A model generated the notes under the pieces. The model saw nothing but the letters and a program-made list of their open reading frames with translations. It was not told where the DNA came from and searched no databases. Both the position numbers and the translations under genes were made by a program. This document shows, piece after piece, positions 18,746-28,897 of a stretch of 64,000 nucleotides of DNA. The DNA comes from Candidatus Endomicrobiellum roisinitermitis. Its GTDB lineage: Bacteria > Elusimicrobiota > Endomicrobiia > Endomicrobiales > Endomicrobiaceae. The DNA is taken from assembly GCA_031287855.1 (NCBI GenBank), contig JAITSL010000050.1, forward strand, positions 1 through 64,000, read 5' to 3'. The first letter of the stretch is position 1, and each line of letters begins with the position of its first letter.

Positions 18746-20035
18746 ATGTTAGATATAAAGGTTATTAGAGAAAATGTTGAAGCTGTAAAACAAGCAATGC
18801 TTTCTAGAAATAAAGATATTGATTTTAAACAACTTTTAAAATGGGATCAGGAAAGGAAAGTTGTAATAAGCAGAATGGAATCTTTAAGACTTAAAAGAAA
18901 TGAAGAATCTGAAAAAATAGGCAATCTTAAAAGAGAAGGTAAAGAGCCGTCTTTAGACTTGCTTGAAGAGATAAACGAGTTAAGAGATGTGATACAACAA
19001 CAAGAAGGGCAGTTGTTAATGATAGGGAATCAAATAGAAGATTTTCTTCTTAGTCTGCCTAACATTCCTGACGAAAGTGTGCCTGTTGGAAAAGATGAAA
19101 AAGATAACAAAGTTATAAGGCTTGTTGGAAAACCAAAAGAATTTCCTTTTAAGCCTAAACAGCACTGGGAAATTGGCGAGAAGCTTGGGATTTTAGATTT
19201 TGAAGTAGCGTCAAAAATTTCTGGGGCGCGTTTTGTAGTGTTTAAAAATGAAGGCTGTGCTCTAGAAAGAGCAATTACTTCTTTTTTTCTTGATACACAC
19301 AAAGAAAAAGGTTATCAAGAAATAATGGCTCCTTATCTTGTCAATAGCGCTTCTATGAGAGGTACAGGGCAACTTCCAAAATTTGGGGAAGATGCATTCA
19401 AATGTATGAGCGATGATTTGTATTTAATACCAACTGCAGAGGTTTCTGTTACAAATATTTATAGGGACACTATACTTGATGAGCCTGCCCTTCCTCAAAA
19501 ATTTGTTTCTTATTCTGCCTGTTTTAGGAGAGAGGCAGGCACTTATGGTAGGGACACAAAGGGACTTATAAGGAATCATCAGTTTGAAAAAGTTGAACTT
19601 GTAAAGTTTGTAAGTCCTAAAGATTCAAACGAGCAATTAGAAAGTTTGGTCTCTGATGCGGGGCACGTTTTAGAACTTTTAGGACTCCCTTATAGAGTAG
19701 TTCTTTTATCTACTGGTGATATGGGCTTTTCTTCAGCAAAGACTTATGATTTAGAAGTATGGCTTTCAGGGGACTCGATGTATAGAGAAATTTCGTCATG
19801 TTCAAATTTTAAAGATTTTCAAGCAAGGAGAATGAATGCGAAAATAAAATACAAGGATAAGAAAAGAGAGCTTCTACATACTCTTAACGGATCCGGCGTT
19901 GCTGTGGGTAGGACTTTTGCTGCCATTTTAGAATATTACCAACAAGAAGATGGTTCAGTGGTCATTCCAGAAGTTTTGCGTAAATATGTAAATTTTGATG
20001 TTATCAGACCCAAAAAATCTCCTTTGACACAATGA
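18746..20035 (+). CDS. serS: Seryl-tRNA synthetase
   Basis: Class II motifs; [58 protein letters not shown]. Confidence 0.98.
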   Translation: MLDIKVIRENVEAVKQAMLSRNKDIDFKQLLKWDQERKVVISRMESLRLKRNEESEKIGNLKREGKEPSLDLLEEINELRDVIQQQEGQLLMIGNQIEDFLLSLPNIPDESVPVGKDEKDNKVIRLVGKPKEFPFKPKQHWEIGEKLGILDFEVASKISGARFVVFKNEGCALERAITSFFLDTHKEKGYQEIMAPYLVNSASMRGTGQLPKFGEDAFKCMSDDLYLIPTAEVSVTNIYRDTILDEPALPQKFVSYSACFRREAGTYGRDTKGLIRNHQFEKVELVKFVSPKDSNEQLESLVSDAGHVLELLGLPYRVVLLSTGDMGFSSAKTYDLEVWLSGDSMYREISSCSNFKDFQARRMNAKIKYKDKKRELLHTLNGSGVAVGRTFAAILEYYQQEDGSVVIPEVLRKYVNFDVIRPKKSPLTQ

Positions 20036-20120
20036 TAATGTTAGCTATTAATTTTAGGATAACCATGGAGAGATTATGGTCGAAAAAAGATTACGTAAAT
20101 ATACGTCTGAGTAAAAAATA

Positions 20121-20157
20121 AAAAACCCATCTAGTTTACTACTAGACGGGTTTTTTA
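20121..20157. terminator. Bidirectional intrinsic terminator between serS and the converging small basic protein
   Basis: AAAAACCCATCTAGT-ttact-ACTAGACGGGTTTTTT. Confidence 0.9.
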
Positions 20158-20166
20158 TTCTAGATT

Positions 20167-20274
20167 TTATCTTGCTTTCTTCTTCGTGGCCTTTTTCGCC
20201 TTAGATACTACTTTTTTTACAACCTTTTTCTTAGGAGTTGCCTTTTTTGTTTTGCATCCAGATCCACAAGCCAT
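20167..20274 (-). CDS. 35-aa lysine-rich small protein with N-terminal CGSGC motif
   Basis: MACGSGCKTKKATPKKKVVKKVVSKAKKATKKKAR*; AAGGAG ribosome-binding site, terminator immediately downstream; below the ORF-track length cut. Confidence 0.75.
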   Translation of the reverse strand: MACGSGCKTKKATPKKKVVKKVVSKAKKATKKKAR

Positions 20275-20380
20275 GTTTGACTCCTTTTGGGAAAAATTCC
20301 CTTATTTTTTCGCGCAAAGCGCAAGGAATTTTAAATAACATATGTTTAAATATTATATATAGTACAATAAATAAAAAAAA

Positions 20381-21199
20381 TCAAATTTTTTTCAAATCAT
20401 TAGGTATTTGGCGAGGAGGAAGTTTAATGCTTTTCATTTCAAAAAATCCAGAAATAATAGCACCAGTAAAATAAATGGTCCAAAGATAAGTATAGTAAAG
20501 TCCTGCAATAGCTGCGATTCCTGCTAAAATAAAAGAGACTGCAAAAATAATAAGACTTGCTTCAAGATATTTCCATTTTGTAGGCATTAGATTGTAAATA
20601 TTTGTAAGAGTATAATTATGTCTCCTATGTCTTACATAAGCTGCCGCAAGGAGTAGAAACCCTACCGGCGAAACAAATTGGCAAGTTAGATGTATCAACA
20701 CAAGTTGTATTGACGATTGAGAATGAAACCACATTGGATCGTAAATAGCAATATTACCCCAGATGGATATAATTTTTGACTCAGTTACAGCAATAGTATT
20801 TATAAGTACAAATATAATACCCATTAATACACCTATTGAGTAAGCTGCAAATTTGTTTGAACGCGGTGCTCCACTTGGTGTTGGTACCCAATGAAAAATA
20901 GCAACAAGAATAGAAGGAGAGATAAGGGCCATTAAAAAAAGCTGTCTTGTGCAATTAATTATTAGAGGCCAAGGATGAGTCCCTAAAATGTTTTGCAGAG
21001 GTCGTGTGATAAAATAAATACCAAACAATATAAAAGCAGTTTCAAGTTTTCTAAATCCAATTTCTCCAAACATTATAGAACGAAACTTACTTGTACGTTT
21101 TACTTGAAATGCCATTAAAAAGTACATAGACCCTGCAATTAATGGTAGTAAAAAAGTCACTATAAAACTAAAATTCATTGTTTCTCCAAAATAGATCAT
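20381..21199 (-). CDS. Polytopic (about 7 TM) membrane protein of unknown function
   Basis: Multiple hydrophobic helices; no recognised motif. Confidence 0.75.
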   Translation of the reverse strand: MIYFGETMNFSFIVTFLLPLIAGSMYFLMAFQVKRTSKFRSIMFGEIGFRKLETAFILFGIYFITRPLQNILGTHPWPLIINCTRQLFLMALISPSILVAIFHWVPTPSGAPRSNKFAAYSIGVLMGIIFVLINTIAVTESKIISIWGNIAIYDPMWFHSQSSIQLVLIHLTCQFVSPVGFLLLAAAYVRHRRHNYTLTNIYNLMPTKWKYLEASLIIFAVSFILAGIAAIAGLYYTYLWTIYFTGAIISGFFEMKSIKLPPRQIPNDLKKI

Positions 21200-21279
21200 T
21201 TGTAAGTAATACTTAAAAGCTATTTTTTATTAACTTATGAGTAGTTCAATTCCTGCAGTTGTCGGCTTGAAATAATTTT

Positions 21280-22194
21280 CTAATTATGATTTATTTTATT
21301 ATTAAATGCTTTTAAAGTGTTTTCTAAAAGCATTGTTATTGTCATAGGGCCAACACCACCAGGTACAGGTGTTATATTTATGTTCATATCTTTGACAGAA
21401 TCAAAATCCACATCGCCGCATAAACCGTCTGGCGTTCTATTAATTCCAACATCAATGACTACTGCACCATCTTTTATAAAGTCTTTATTTACAAATTTTG
21501 GTTTCCCAATAGCTGCAACTATTATATCTGCATTTTTACATAAGTTTTTTAAATTATTGGTTTTTGAGTGAGCCATTATTACAGTTGCGTTATTTGCTAG
21601 TAACAACATAGAGACAGGTTTGCCAACAAGGTTAGATCTTCCTATAACAACTGCGATTTTACCTGCCAAGTTTATATTAGATACGTGTAATATGTGTATA
21701 ATGCCGAGCGGTGTACAAGAAACTAAAATATTTTTTTCTATAATTTCATTCCAACTTTTTGAAAGGTTAAGTAACCCCGCATTAAAAGGATGTAGTCCAT
21801 CTACATCTTTTAAAGGGTTGATAGCGTTAATACAACCTTGTGCGTCTTGGTTGTTTGGTAAAGGTAATTGTAAGAGAATGCCGTCAACTTCTTGATCATT
21901 GTTTAAATTTTTTATTAAGGAAAGAATGTTTTCTATAGATGCGTTTTCATGCAAAGTATGATGAAAAGATTTAATACCAACATCTTCACAGGCTTTAATT
22001 TTAGATTTAATGTATACTTGACTTGCAGGATTATTTCCAACTAGAATTGTTGCTAACCCTGGAACTCTACTAGTTTGTTGCTTAATTTTTTCAATTCTAT
22101 TTTCAATTTCAATTCTTTTTTCATAAGATATCTTTTTACCATCAATTAAGTTCATCTTAGCCTCTTTTTGACAACCAATAAATATATTGTACAA
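21280..22194 (-). CDS. folD: Bifunctional methylenetetrahydrofolate dehydrogenase/cyclohydrolase
   Basis: GILLQLPLP, DVDGLHPFNAG, GRSNLVGKPVSMLL, PVPGGVGPMTITML. Confidence 0.97.
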   Translation of the reverse strand: MYNIFIGCQKEAKMNLIDGKKISYEKRIEIENRIEKIKQQTSRVPGLATILVGNNPASQVYIKSKIKACEDVGIKSFHHTLHENASIENILSLIKNLNNDQEVDGILLQLPLPNNQDAQGCINAINPLKDVDGLHPFNAGLLNLSKSWNEIIEKNILVSCTPLGIIHILHVSNINLAGKIAVVIGRSNLVGKPVSMLLLANNATVIMAHSKTNNLKNLCKNADIIVAAIGKPKFVNKDFIKDGAVVIDVGINRTPDGLCGDVDFDSVKDMNINITPVPGGVGPMTITMLLENTLKAFNNKINHN

Positions 22195-22209
22195 ATAATT
22201 GTGAAATTA

Positions 22210-22238
22210 TTGCAACGTGTAATATTTTTTAGTATAAT
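22210..22238 (+). promoter_or_regulatory. Putative sigma70 promoter for tRNA-Ser
   Basis: TTGCAA-N17-TATAAT about 20 nt upstream of tRNA. Confidence 0.65.
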
Positions 22239-22257
22239 CTCTGACAATGTAAAGTAT

Positions 22258-22349
22258 GGAGGGGTCGCATAGTTGGTCTAGTGCGCTGGTTTGCTAAACC
22301 GGTGTACGGATGAAGGTCCGTACCGAGAGTTCGAATCTCTCCCCCTCCG
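22258..22349 (+). tRNA. tRNA-Ser (anticodon GCU)
   Basis: GGAGGGG...CCCCTCC acceptor, CTGGTTTGCTAAACCGG anticodon arm, long variable arm GTACGGATGAAGGTCCGTAC, GAGAGTTCGAATCTCT T arm. Confidence 0.95.
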
Positions 22350-22526
22350 TTTTAATATATCGTAATGTGCACTTGCACAAATTGTGTAGATGTGTTATAG
22401 TTGTTTTCAAACGATAGGTTGGCAGATGAGAAGATAGTATAATCCTATCTTAATTCTACAACTAAACTATATAAGCTATATGTTAAGAGTTGTTATGTGT
22501 TGGTGGTATTTAGGAGGGTATTTAAG

Positions 22527-22778
22527 ATGGCAGTGCGTTTACGTTTGCAAAGAAGTGGCAAACCAAAAAGGCCTTATTATAAAATTGTAGCTATTGACCA
22601 AAGAACAAAAAGAGATGGTCAACCTATTGAAGTTTTAGGTCAATATGATCCGATAGCTAAAGATAGTAAGTGTAATGTTAATATGGATAGAGTTAATTAC
22701 TGGTTAAGTATAGGTGCAAAGGCATCTGAAACTGTTGCTGTATTAATAAAAAAGAAGCAAACAATAGAAACTAGATAA
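22527..22778 (+). CDS. rpsP: 30S ribosomal protein S16
   Basis: MAVRLRLQRSGKPKRPYYKIVAIDQRTKRDG. Confidence 0.97.
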   Translation: MAVRLRLQRSGKPKRPYYKIVAIDQRTKRDGQPIEVLGQYDPIAKDSKCNVNMDRVNYWLSIGAKASETVAVLIKKKQTIETR

Positions 22779-22813
22779 AAATTGGTCGAGGTTCGGCTTA
22801 AACAGGAGGATTT

Positions 22814-23044
22814 ATGAAGGATTTAGTACTTCTGATTGCGAAGGCTTTAGTTGACGATTCTAATCAAGTCGAAGTTAAAGAGGTTGCTGGAGAAAAAGCT
22901 ACTGTTTTAGAACTTAAAGTTGCACCTGGAGATAGGGGTAAGATTATTGGTAAAGAGGGACGGATTATTAAGGCAATAAGAGTTATTGTAAATTCGGCTT
23001 CTGCAAAGCTTGACAAGAGAGCAACTGTTGAAGTAGTAGAGTAA
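22814..23044 (+). CDS. khpA: KH-domain RNA-binding protein
   Basis: LKVAPGDRGKIIGKEGRIIKAIRVIV; operon position after rpsP. Confidence 0.95.
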   Translation: MKDLVLLIAKALVDDSNQVEVKEVAGEKATVLELKVAPGDRGKIIGKEGRIIKAIRVIVNSASAKLDKRATVEVVE

Positions 23045-23050
23045 AAGTAA

Positions 23051-23362
23051 ATGGATTTTAAAAAAAGTGATTTAAAGTGGAAAATTTCCGATATCTTAGG
23101 TTTTGAGGTTTTTAATCAAAATGGATATAGACTAGGAATTCTTTCTGATATTATAGCTACTGGTAGTAACGATATCTGGGTTGTTAAGTATTATAATGAA
23201 GAAGTTTTGATTCCTGCTTTGAAAAATGTAATAAAAGAAGTAAATATTACAAGAAAAAAAGTTTTTGTAGTTTTGCCAAAAGAATATGATGATATTTACG
23301 GTCAAGTAAAATCGGCTGATGACACTTTTGAGTATGACGGTTATTTTGTGTATGAGGATTGA
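23051..23362 (+). CDS. rimM: RimM-like PRC-barrel protein lacking the RimM N-terminal domain
   Basis: ILGFEVFNQNGYRLGILSDIIATGSNDIWVVKYYNEEVLIPALKNVIKEVNITRKKVFV; between khpA and trmD; only 103 aa. Confidence 0.8.
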   Translation: MDFKKSDLKWKISDILGFEVFNQNGYRLGILSDIIATGSNDIWVVKYYNEEVLIPALKNVIKEVNITRKKVFVVLPKEYDDIYGQVKSADDTFEYDGYFVYED

Positions 23363-24059
23363 TATTCTTACAATATTCCCAAAAATGTTTCAAGGACCTT
23401 TTACAGAAAGCTTGATAGGAAGAGCAATAAAAAATGGTATTTTACACATAAAAGTTACAAATATAAGGTCTTTTTGTAAAGATAAGCATAAAAAAGTTGA
23501 CGATAAGCCATTTGGTGGTGGTGTAGGAATGGTTTTAAAGCCAGAACCTTTATATGATGCTATAAAGAGTGTAGGTGTAAAAAAAAAGAACAATCTTTAT
23601 AAGAAGTATTATTCTAAACCTTACGTTATTTACATGTCACCACAAGGTAAAACTTTAAATAATGAAATCATAAAAAAATTTTCAAAGTTTAAACATTTAG
23701 TTTTTGTTTGTGGACATTATGAGGGCATAGATGAACGTATTATTAACTATGTTGATGAAGAAATATCTATAGGTGATTATATTCTTACAGGTGGGGAAAT
23801 TCCTGCCATGGTGGTAGTAGACAGTCTTGCAAGGCTGCTTCCTGGAGTTGTAAAAGAAGAATCTTCAGTTAAAAATGATTCGTTTTATAACGGGATTCTA
23901 GATTACGCACATTATACAAGGCCGGCTGTATTTAAAGGGAACAAAGTTCCTGATGTTTTGTTGTCTGGAGATCATAAAAAGATTGATCTATGGCGAAAAA
24001 AAGAAGCATACGAACGTACAAAGATACGGCGACCAGATTTGTTAAAAAGTAAGTTTTAG
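23352..24059 (+). CDS. trmD: tRNA (guanine-N1)-methyltransferase
   Basis: [65 protein letters not shown]. Confidence 0.97.
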   Translation: MRIDILTIFPKMFQGPFTESLIGRAIKNGILHIKVTNIRSFCKDKHKKVDDKPFGGGVGMVLKPEPLYDAIKSVGVKKKNNLYKKYYSKPYVIYMSPQGKTLNNEIIKKFSKFKHLVFVCGHYEGIDERIINYVDEEISIGDYILTGGEIPAMVVVDSLARLLPGVVKEESSVKNDSFYNGILDYAHYTRPAVFKGNKVPDVLLSGDHKKIDLWRKKEAYERTKIRRPDLLKSKF

Positions 24060-24078
24060 TTTAAATAGGAGAATATCA

Positions 24079-24474
24079 ATGTCGTCATTATTAGATTATA
24101 TCCAAGCAGCGCAAAAGAAAGACTTAGGCGTATCTTTTAGACCTGGTGATCAAGTAAAAGTATATTTTAAAGTAGTTGAAGGTTCAAATGAAAGAATCCA
24201 AGTTATTGAAGGCACAGTAATACGCATAAAAGGTAGCGGGCTTTCAAAGACTTTTACGCTAAGAAAAGTTTCTTTTGGTGTAGGTGTAGAAGCGATTTTT
24301 CCTATTAATTCACCTCGTATTGAAAAAGTTGAAGTTGTAAGACATGGGAAAGTGCGTAGAGCAAAACTATACTATTTAAGAGATCTTTCGGGTAAAGCTG
24401 CAAGAATTTCTGAAGATTCTTCAAGAAGGGTTACAAGTACTAATAAAGCAAAGTCAGCTCAAATATCTTCGTAG
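24079..24474 (+). CDS. rplS: 50S ribosomal protein L19
   Basis: [16 protein letters not shown]...[42 protein letters not shown]. Confidence 0.98.
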   Translation: MSSLLDYIQAAQKKDLGVSFRPGDQVKVYFKVVEGSNERIQVIEGTVIRIKGSGLSKTFTLRKVSFGVGVEAIFPINSPRIEKVEVVRHGKVRRAKLYYLRDLSGKAARISEDSSRRVTSTNKAKSAQISS

Positions 24475-24487
24475 CAACTAAAAAAAG

Positions 24488-25102
24488 ATGGAATTATTTG
24501 CTTTTGATAAAGTTTTTTATGATAAAGGACCTAAGCTCGTTGCTGGTGTTGATGAGGCTGGGAGGGGTCCTTTAGCAGGACCTGTAGTAGCTTCAGCTGT
24601 TGTTCTTCCCAAAAGCTGCGTAATTGACAATTTAAACGATTCAAAAAAATTATCACCCAAAAAAAGAGAAATCCTTTTTAAAATAATAAAAGAAAAAGCT
24701 TTGTTTTATGCTATTTCTGTTGTAGACAGCAACACAATAGACAAAATAAATATTTTGCAAGCTACGCTTCTTGCAATGAAAAATAGTATTTTACAGTTAG
24801 AAAAAAAACCGGACATTTGTTTAATAGATGGTAATTGTAAAGTAAAAGAATTAGATATTGTTCAAAAAACGATAGTTGGAGGAGATGCAAAAAGTGCTGT
24901 TATTGCAGCTGCTTCAATACTTGCAAAGGTTACAAGAGACACTTTAATGGATAAATATGCAAAAAAATATCCTTTATATGGGTTTGAGAAACACAAAGGG
25001 TATGGTACTAAAAAGCATATTGAGGCTATAAAAGGATATGGTATTTGTCCAATACATAGAAAATCTTTTGCGCCGATATGTAATATAAGCCAACTAAACT
25101 GA
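24488..25102 (+). CDS. rnhB: Ribonuclease HII
   Basis: VAGVDEAGRGPLAGPVVASAVVL, HKGYGTKKH. Confidence 0.97.
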   Translation: MELFAFDKVFYDKGPKLVAGVDEAGRGPLAGPVVASAVVLPKSCVIDNLNDSKKLSPKKREILFKIIKEKALFYAISVVDSNTIDKINILQATLLAMKNSILQLEKKPDICLIDGNCKVKELDIVQKTIVGGDAKSAVIAAASILAKVTRDTLMDKYAKKYPLYGFEKHKGYGTKKHIEAIKGYGICPIHRKSFAPICNISQLN

Positions 25103-25118
25103 CTATAGGATAAATTTT

Positions 25119-25496
25119 GTGTTTTTAAAACCAATAACAGCAAGAGAAGTGGGTTTTGATAAAGAAAAAGAAGCGTTATCGTATATAAAGAAACTCAAGT
25201 ATAAAATTTTAACAACAAACTTTACTACTAAGTTTGGTGAAATAGACATAGTTGCAAAAGATAAAGACACACTGGTTTTTATAGAGGTAAAATATAGAAA
25301 GTCTTTATATGCTGGCACTCCCCAAGAAGCTGTAACATTTGCTAAACAACAAAAAATTATTAAGTCTGCTATTGTCTACGTAAAGAAAAACGATATAAAA
25401 AGTGATATACGTTTTGACATAATAGCAATATATAATAATAAACTTGAATTAATTCAATCTGCGTTTATCCTTAAGTGTGACCAATTTTATATTTAA
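25119..25496 (+). CDS. YraN/UPF0102 family protein
   Basis: TTKFGEIDIVAKDKDTLVFIEVKYR. Confidence 0.92.
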   Translation: MFLKPITAREVGFDKEKEALSYIKKLKYKILTTNFTTKFGEIDIVAKDKDTLVFIEVKYRKSLYAGTPQEAVTFAKQQKIIKSAIVYVKKNDIKSDIRFDIIAIYNNKLELIQSAFILKCDQFYI

Positions 25497-25553
25497 CAAT
25501 TGTTGTGCCTGACAGTAATCTTTTGTTGCTCAGATGGTTCGGTTCGATTAGTT

Positions 25554-25774
25554 TGACTTAGTTTAGAACCTTACCTATGTTACTAGAGTGATCCACTAAA
25601 GTAATCACAAGTAAACACTTAATACAAATTAGCAAACTTGCTAAATGCTAAGACAAGAAATACTTAAATGTATTTAGCTTCACTTCATACAATGCTAATT
25701 TTGTATTAACATTAAATGTTTATTGCTCATATACAGCTCTTTAAGATAACTTCGCTAAGATTCTAAACTAGACC
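25554..25774. mobile_element. MITE-like element copy 3 (inverted; lacks the inner element)
   Basis: TTGACTTAGTTTAGAACCTTACCTATGTTACTAGAG... / ...TTCGCTAAGATTCTAAACTAGACC; shares CTCATA..., ATTAGCAAACTTGC and TTAAATGTTTATTGCTCATA with other copies. Confidence 0.75.
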
Positions 25775-25883
25775 TCTCTACTTGGCTCACAAACTAACAA
25801 TTTCTTAAAGCCAGTCAAGTCAGATATTTATAATGTTATAATAAAATAGTCTATCAAAATATATAGGTTGAATGCAGTTTTAA

Positions 25884-25912
25884 TTGACTGTAAAGTAATG
25901 CTTTGTTATAAT
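25884..25912 (+). promoter_or_regulatory. Strong sigma70-type promoter upstream of the TPR gene
   Basis: TTGACT-N17-TATAAT, followed by ATAATTTC-caagtt-GAAATTAT inverted repeat. Confidence 0.65.
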
Positions 25913-26001
25913 TTCCAAGTTGAAATTATTTACTGCACGGAAGTTTTTCATAACTAAGTTCTATAGAGAAATAAATAATAATAATAAAGAGGATCAGATA
26001 A

Positions 26002-26634
26002 ATGAAAGTTAACTTAAAAACAATGATCTCAAAACTCTTAAAAAAACAAAAAGAGGATAAAAGGATTAAATTTTTTACTTTTATAAGCATTGGTTTAGCA
26101 GTTGTTGTTACAACTATTTTTGTTGTATGTTTCAAACATCACCAAAACAATGTAGCTTCTACAAAACTAGCTTCAGCTTATGTTGCTTTTTCTCAAGGAA
26201 ACCAAAAGCAAGGAGTAGAACTATTAGATGAAACAATATCTAAGTACACTAAAATGCCTGCAGCATACCAGGCAAGACTTTTAAAGGCAGACATATTTAC
26301 TCAAATAGGCGCGTATGAAGAGGCATTAAAGCTTTTAAATGATACTGTAAAAGATGCAAAACCTGAAAAAATAAAACCTTTAGCTCAAGTTAGAATAATT
26401 TATGTCTTTGATACAAAACAAGATTACTTTAATGCTATAAACGCTTCAAGGGAGTTTATAGATAAGTATCATAGCCACTTTTTAGTAAAGGATGTTTATT
26501 TAAACTTAGCTGAATATTATCTTCTTTCAGGTTCTAAAGATGAGGCACTAAAAACGTTTAACGAAATTTTGATCAATTTCCCTGCAACTTTAGAAGCAGA
26601 AAAAGCTCAAAATAGAATTAATGAAATAAAATAA
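26002..26634 (+). CDS. TPR/YfgM-like membrane-anchored protein
   Basis: N-terminal TM then TPR-like helices; ends FNEILINFPATLEAEKAQNRINEI. Confidence 0.75.
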   Translation: MKVNLKTMISKLLKKQKEDKRIKFFTFISIGLAVVVTTIFVVCFKHHQNNVASTKLASAYVAFSQGNQKQGVELLDETISKYTKMPAAYQARLLKADIFTQIGAYEEALKLLNDTVKDAKPEKIKPLAQVRIIYVFDTKQDYFNAINASREFIDKYHSHFLVKDVYLNLAEYYLLSGSKDEALKTFNEILINFPATLEAEKAQNRINEIK

Positions 26635-26652
26635 ACAAGAGAGGAAAAGTTA

Positions 26653-27153
26653 ATGAAAAAATTGATTTTGTCTATTATTTTTATATTTCTATTAAATGTT
26701 TGTGTTTTTGCTCAGGAAGGAATAGTTAATAGTTTTAAAGGCAAGTTTGCAATAGGTACAAATACTACATGGATAGGAAATACAGCGTTAGCTGTAAGGT
26801 ATTATTTAACAAATATAGTTGGGCTTGAAGGTTTTTTTAGTTTTAGAACAGTTAGTGGTGGTTATAGTGGTAGGTTTGGTAATACCTATGCTGTTGGTGT
26901 AAAAGCATTAAGAATAATTAAAACATATAAAAAGTTGAATATATATGCGTCGCCTACAATAGGGGTACATTCAGGCAAGGCTTCTAACCAAGATGTAACT
27001 TTAATTGGAGGGCTTGGTGTAGAGTGGTTTGTTTTAGATAAGTTATCTCTTTCCTCAGAGTGTGGACTAAGGTTAACTTTAGGTGACAACTTTACCAGAT
27101 TTGCAAGTGATGTAGACGATATTCCAAATGTAAGTGTAAGACTTTATTTATAA
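26653..27153 (+). CDS. Outer-membrane beta-barrel-like protein
   Basis: Signal peptide and alternating aromatic/glycine beta pattern ending VSVRLYL. Confidence 0.65.
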   Translation: MKKLILSIIFIFLLNVCVFAQEGIVNSFKGKFAIGTNTTWIGNTALAVRYYLTNIVGLEGFFSFRTVSGGYSGRFGNTYAVGVKALRIIKTYKKLNIYASPTIGVHSGKASNQDVTLIGGLGVEWFVLDKLSLSSECGLRLTLGDNFTRFASDVDDIPNVSVRLYL

Positions 27154-27179
27154 AAGATAATTTGTTAAAAGGAACAATA

Positions 27180-27554
27180 ATGAACATACCACAAAATTTA
27201 AAGTATACAAAAACACATGAATGGATAAGAATAGAGGGCAATAAAGCTATAGTTGGCATAACAGATTTTGCTCAACACGAAATAACAGATATTGTGCATG
27301 TTGAACTTCCAGAAATTGGTAGAACTGTAGAAAAAGATTCTCCAGCTGCAGTGATAGAGTCTGTCAAATCTGCTTTTGATATATATGCTCCTGTTAGTGG
27401 TAAAGTTGTTGCTGTAAATGATAATGTTTTATCTAATCCTGAACTTGTAAACCAATCACCATATGAGCAAGGTTACTTGTTTACGATTGAACTATCAGAC
27501 AAGACAGAGCTCAATGGGCTATTAGATGCGCAAGCATATCAAAGAATAGTTTAA
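27180..27554 (+). CDS. gcvH: Glycine cleavage system H protein
   Basis: YTKTHEWIRIEGNKAIVGITDFAQHE..., VIESVKSAFDIYAPVSGKV. Confidence 0.97.
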   Translation: MNIPQNLKYTKTHEWIRIEGNKAIVGITDFAQHEITDIVHVELPEIGRTVEKDSPAAVIESVKSAFDIYAPVSGKVVAVNDNVLSNPELVNQSPYEQGYLFTIELSDKTELNGLLDAQAYQRIV

Positions 27555-27565
27555 AATAGGGTACT

Positions 27566-28897
27566 ATGGACTATACACAACAAAATTACAAAGCAAAAAA
27601 ACAGATGTTAGATTCTATAGGTGTTACAAGTATAGACGAGCTTTTTAGTGAGATCCCTAAAGATTTAAGAGTTAAAGAGCTAAACATTTCTAATGGACAA
27701 ACAGAACAAGAGCTTTTGAATTCTTTTAAGAGGTTAGCTTTAAAAAATAAAATTTTTACCACTTTTAGAGGTGCAGGAATTTACGATCATTATATACCTT
27801 CTTTAGTTTGTGAAGTTATTGGTAGGTCAGAATTTTTAACGGCTTATACTCCATATCAGGCAGAAGCAAGCCAAGGTACGCTACAAGCTATTTTTGAGTA
27901 TCAAAGTTTAATTTGTACTTTAACGGGATTAGATGCTGCAAACGCATCTTTATATGACGGCTCTACATCAGTAGCAGAGGCTGTTCTTTTAGCTTTAAGA
28001 ATAAGTGGGAAAAACAAAATATTAATTTCTTCTTTACTTCATCCAGAATATATACAAATAGTTAAAACTTATTTGGAAAACTCTAAAGCAGAACTAGTTG
28101 TTTTACCTCAAGGAATCAATGGTGCAATAGAGAGAACTGTTTTAGAAGCTAATATAGATGACAACACTGCAGCTGTTGTAATGCAGTCTCCAAATTATTT
28201 AGGCATAATTGAAGATATGCAAATGTTGTCTGCTGCTACAAAATCTAAAAATGCTTTATTTATTACTGTAGTTAACCCTTTATCTCTTGGACTTTTTCAA
28301 GCTCCTGGAGAATATAATGCAGATATTGCTGTTGGTGAAGGGCAAGTTTTAGGTTCTCCAATGGCTGTAGGCGGGTCGACTTTTGGTTTTATGGCTGTAA
28401 AAAAATCTTTAGAATGGAAAATGCCTGGCAGAATTGTAGGGCAAACTACAGACAAAGATCATAAAAGAGGTTTTGTTTTAACTTTGCAGTCTAGAGAACA
28501 ACATATAAGAAGAGAAAAAGCTACATCTAACATATGTACAAACGCGTCTTTAAATGCTTTAGCAGGTTGCGTGTTTTTAGCTGGTTGGGGAGCCGAAGGC
28601 TTTGTTAACCTTGCTAAAACTAACATCTCAAAAGCTAGGTATGCGTTTAACAAAATTAAGTCTTTAGAGGGTTTTAAAGTAAAGTTTGAAAACAAAACTT
28701 TTTTTAACGAGTTTGTAATAGAAACTCAAAAAAATATAAAAAAGATAAACAAAGTTTTATTGAAAAATAATATTTTAGGCCCGTTAGATTTATCTAACTT
28801 TAATGAGAACTTAACAAACTGTTTATTGTTTTGTGTAACAGAACAGAGAACCAAAAAAGAGATAGATAAATTAGTAGAACTCCTTGCAAAAATATAA
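27566..28897 (+). CDS. gcvPA: Glycine dehydrogenase (decarboxylating) subunit 1
   Basis: FRGAGIYDHYIPSLV, FLTAYTPYQAEASQGTLQAIFEYQ, REQHIRREKATSNICTN. Confidence 0.97.
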   Translation: MDYTQQNYKAKKQMLDSIGVTSIDELFSEIPKDLRVKELNISNGQTEQELLNSFKRLALKNKIFTTFRGAGIYDHYIPSLVCEVIGRSEFLTAYTPYQAEASQGTLQAIFEYQSLICTLTGLDAANASLYDGSTSVAEAVLLALRISGKNKILISSLLHPEYIQIVKTYLENSKAELVVLPQGINGAIERTVLEANIDDNTAAVVMQSPNYLGIIEDMQMLSAATKSKNALFITVVNPLSLGLFQAPGEYNADIAVGEGQVLGSPMAVGGSTFGFMAVKKSLEWKMPGRIVGQTTDKDHKRGFVLTLQSREQHIRREKATSNICTNASLNALAGCVFLAGWGAEGFVNLAKTNISKARYAFNKIKSLEGFKVKFENKTFFNEFVIETQKNIKKINKVLLKNNILGPLDLSNFNENLTNCLLFCVTEQRTKKEIDKLVELLAKI

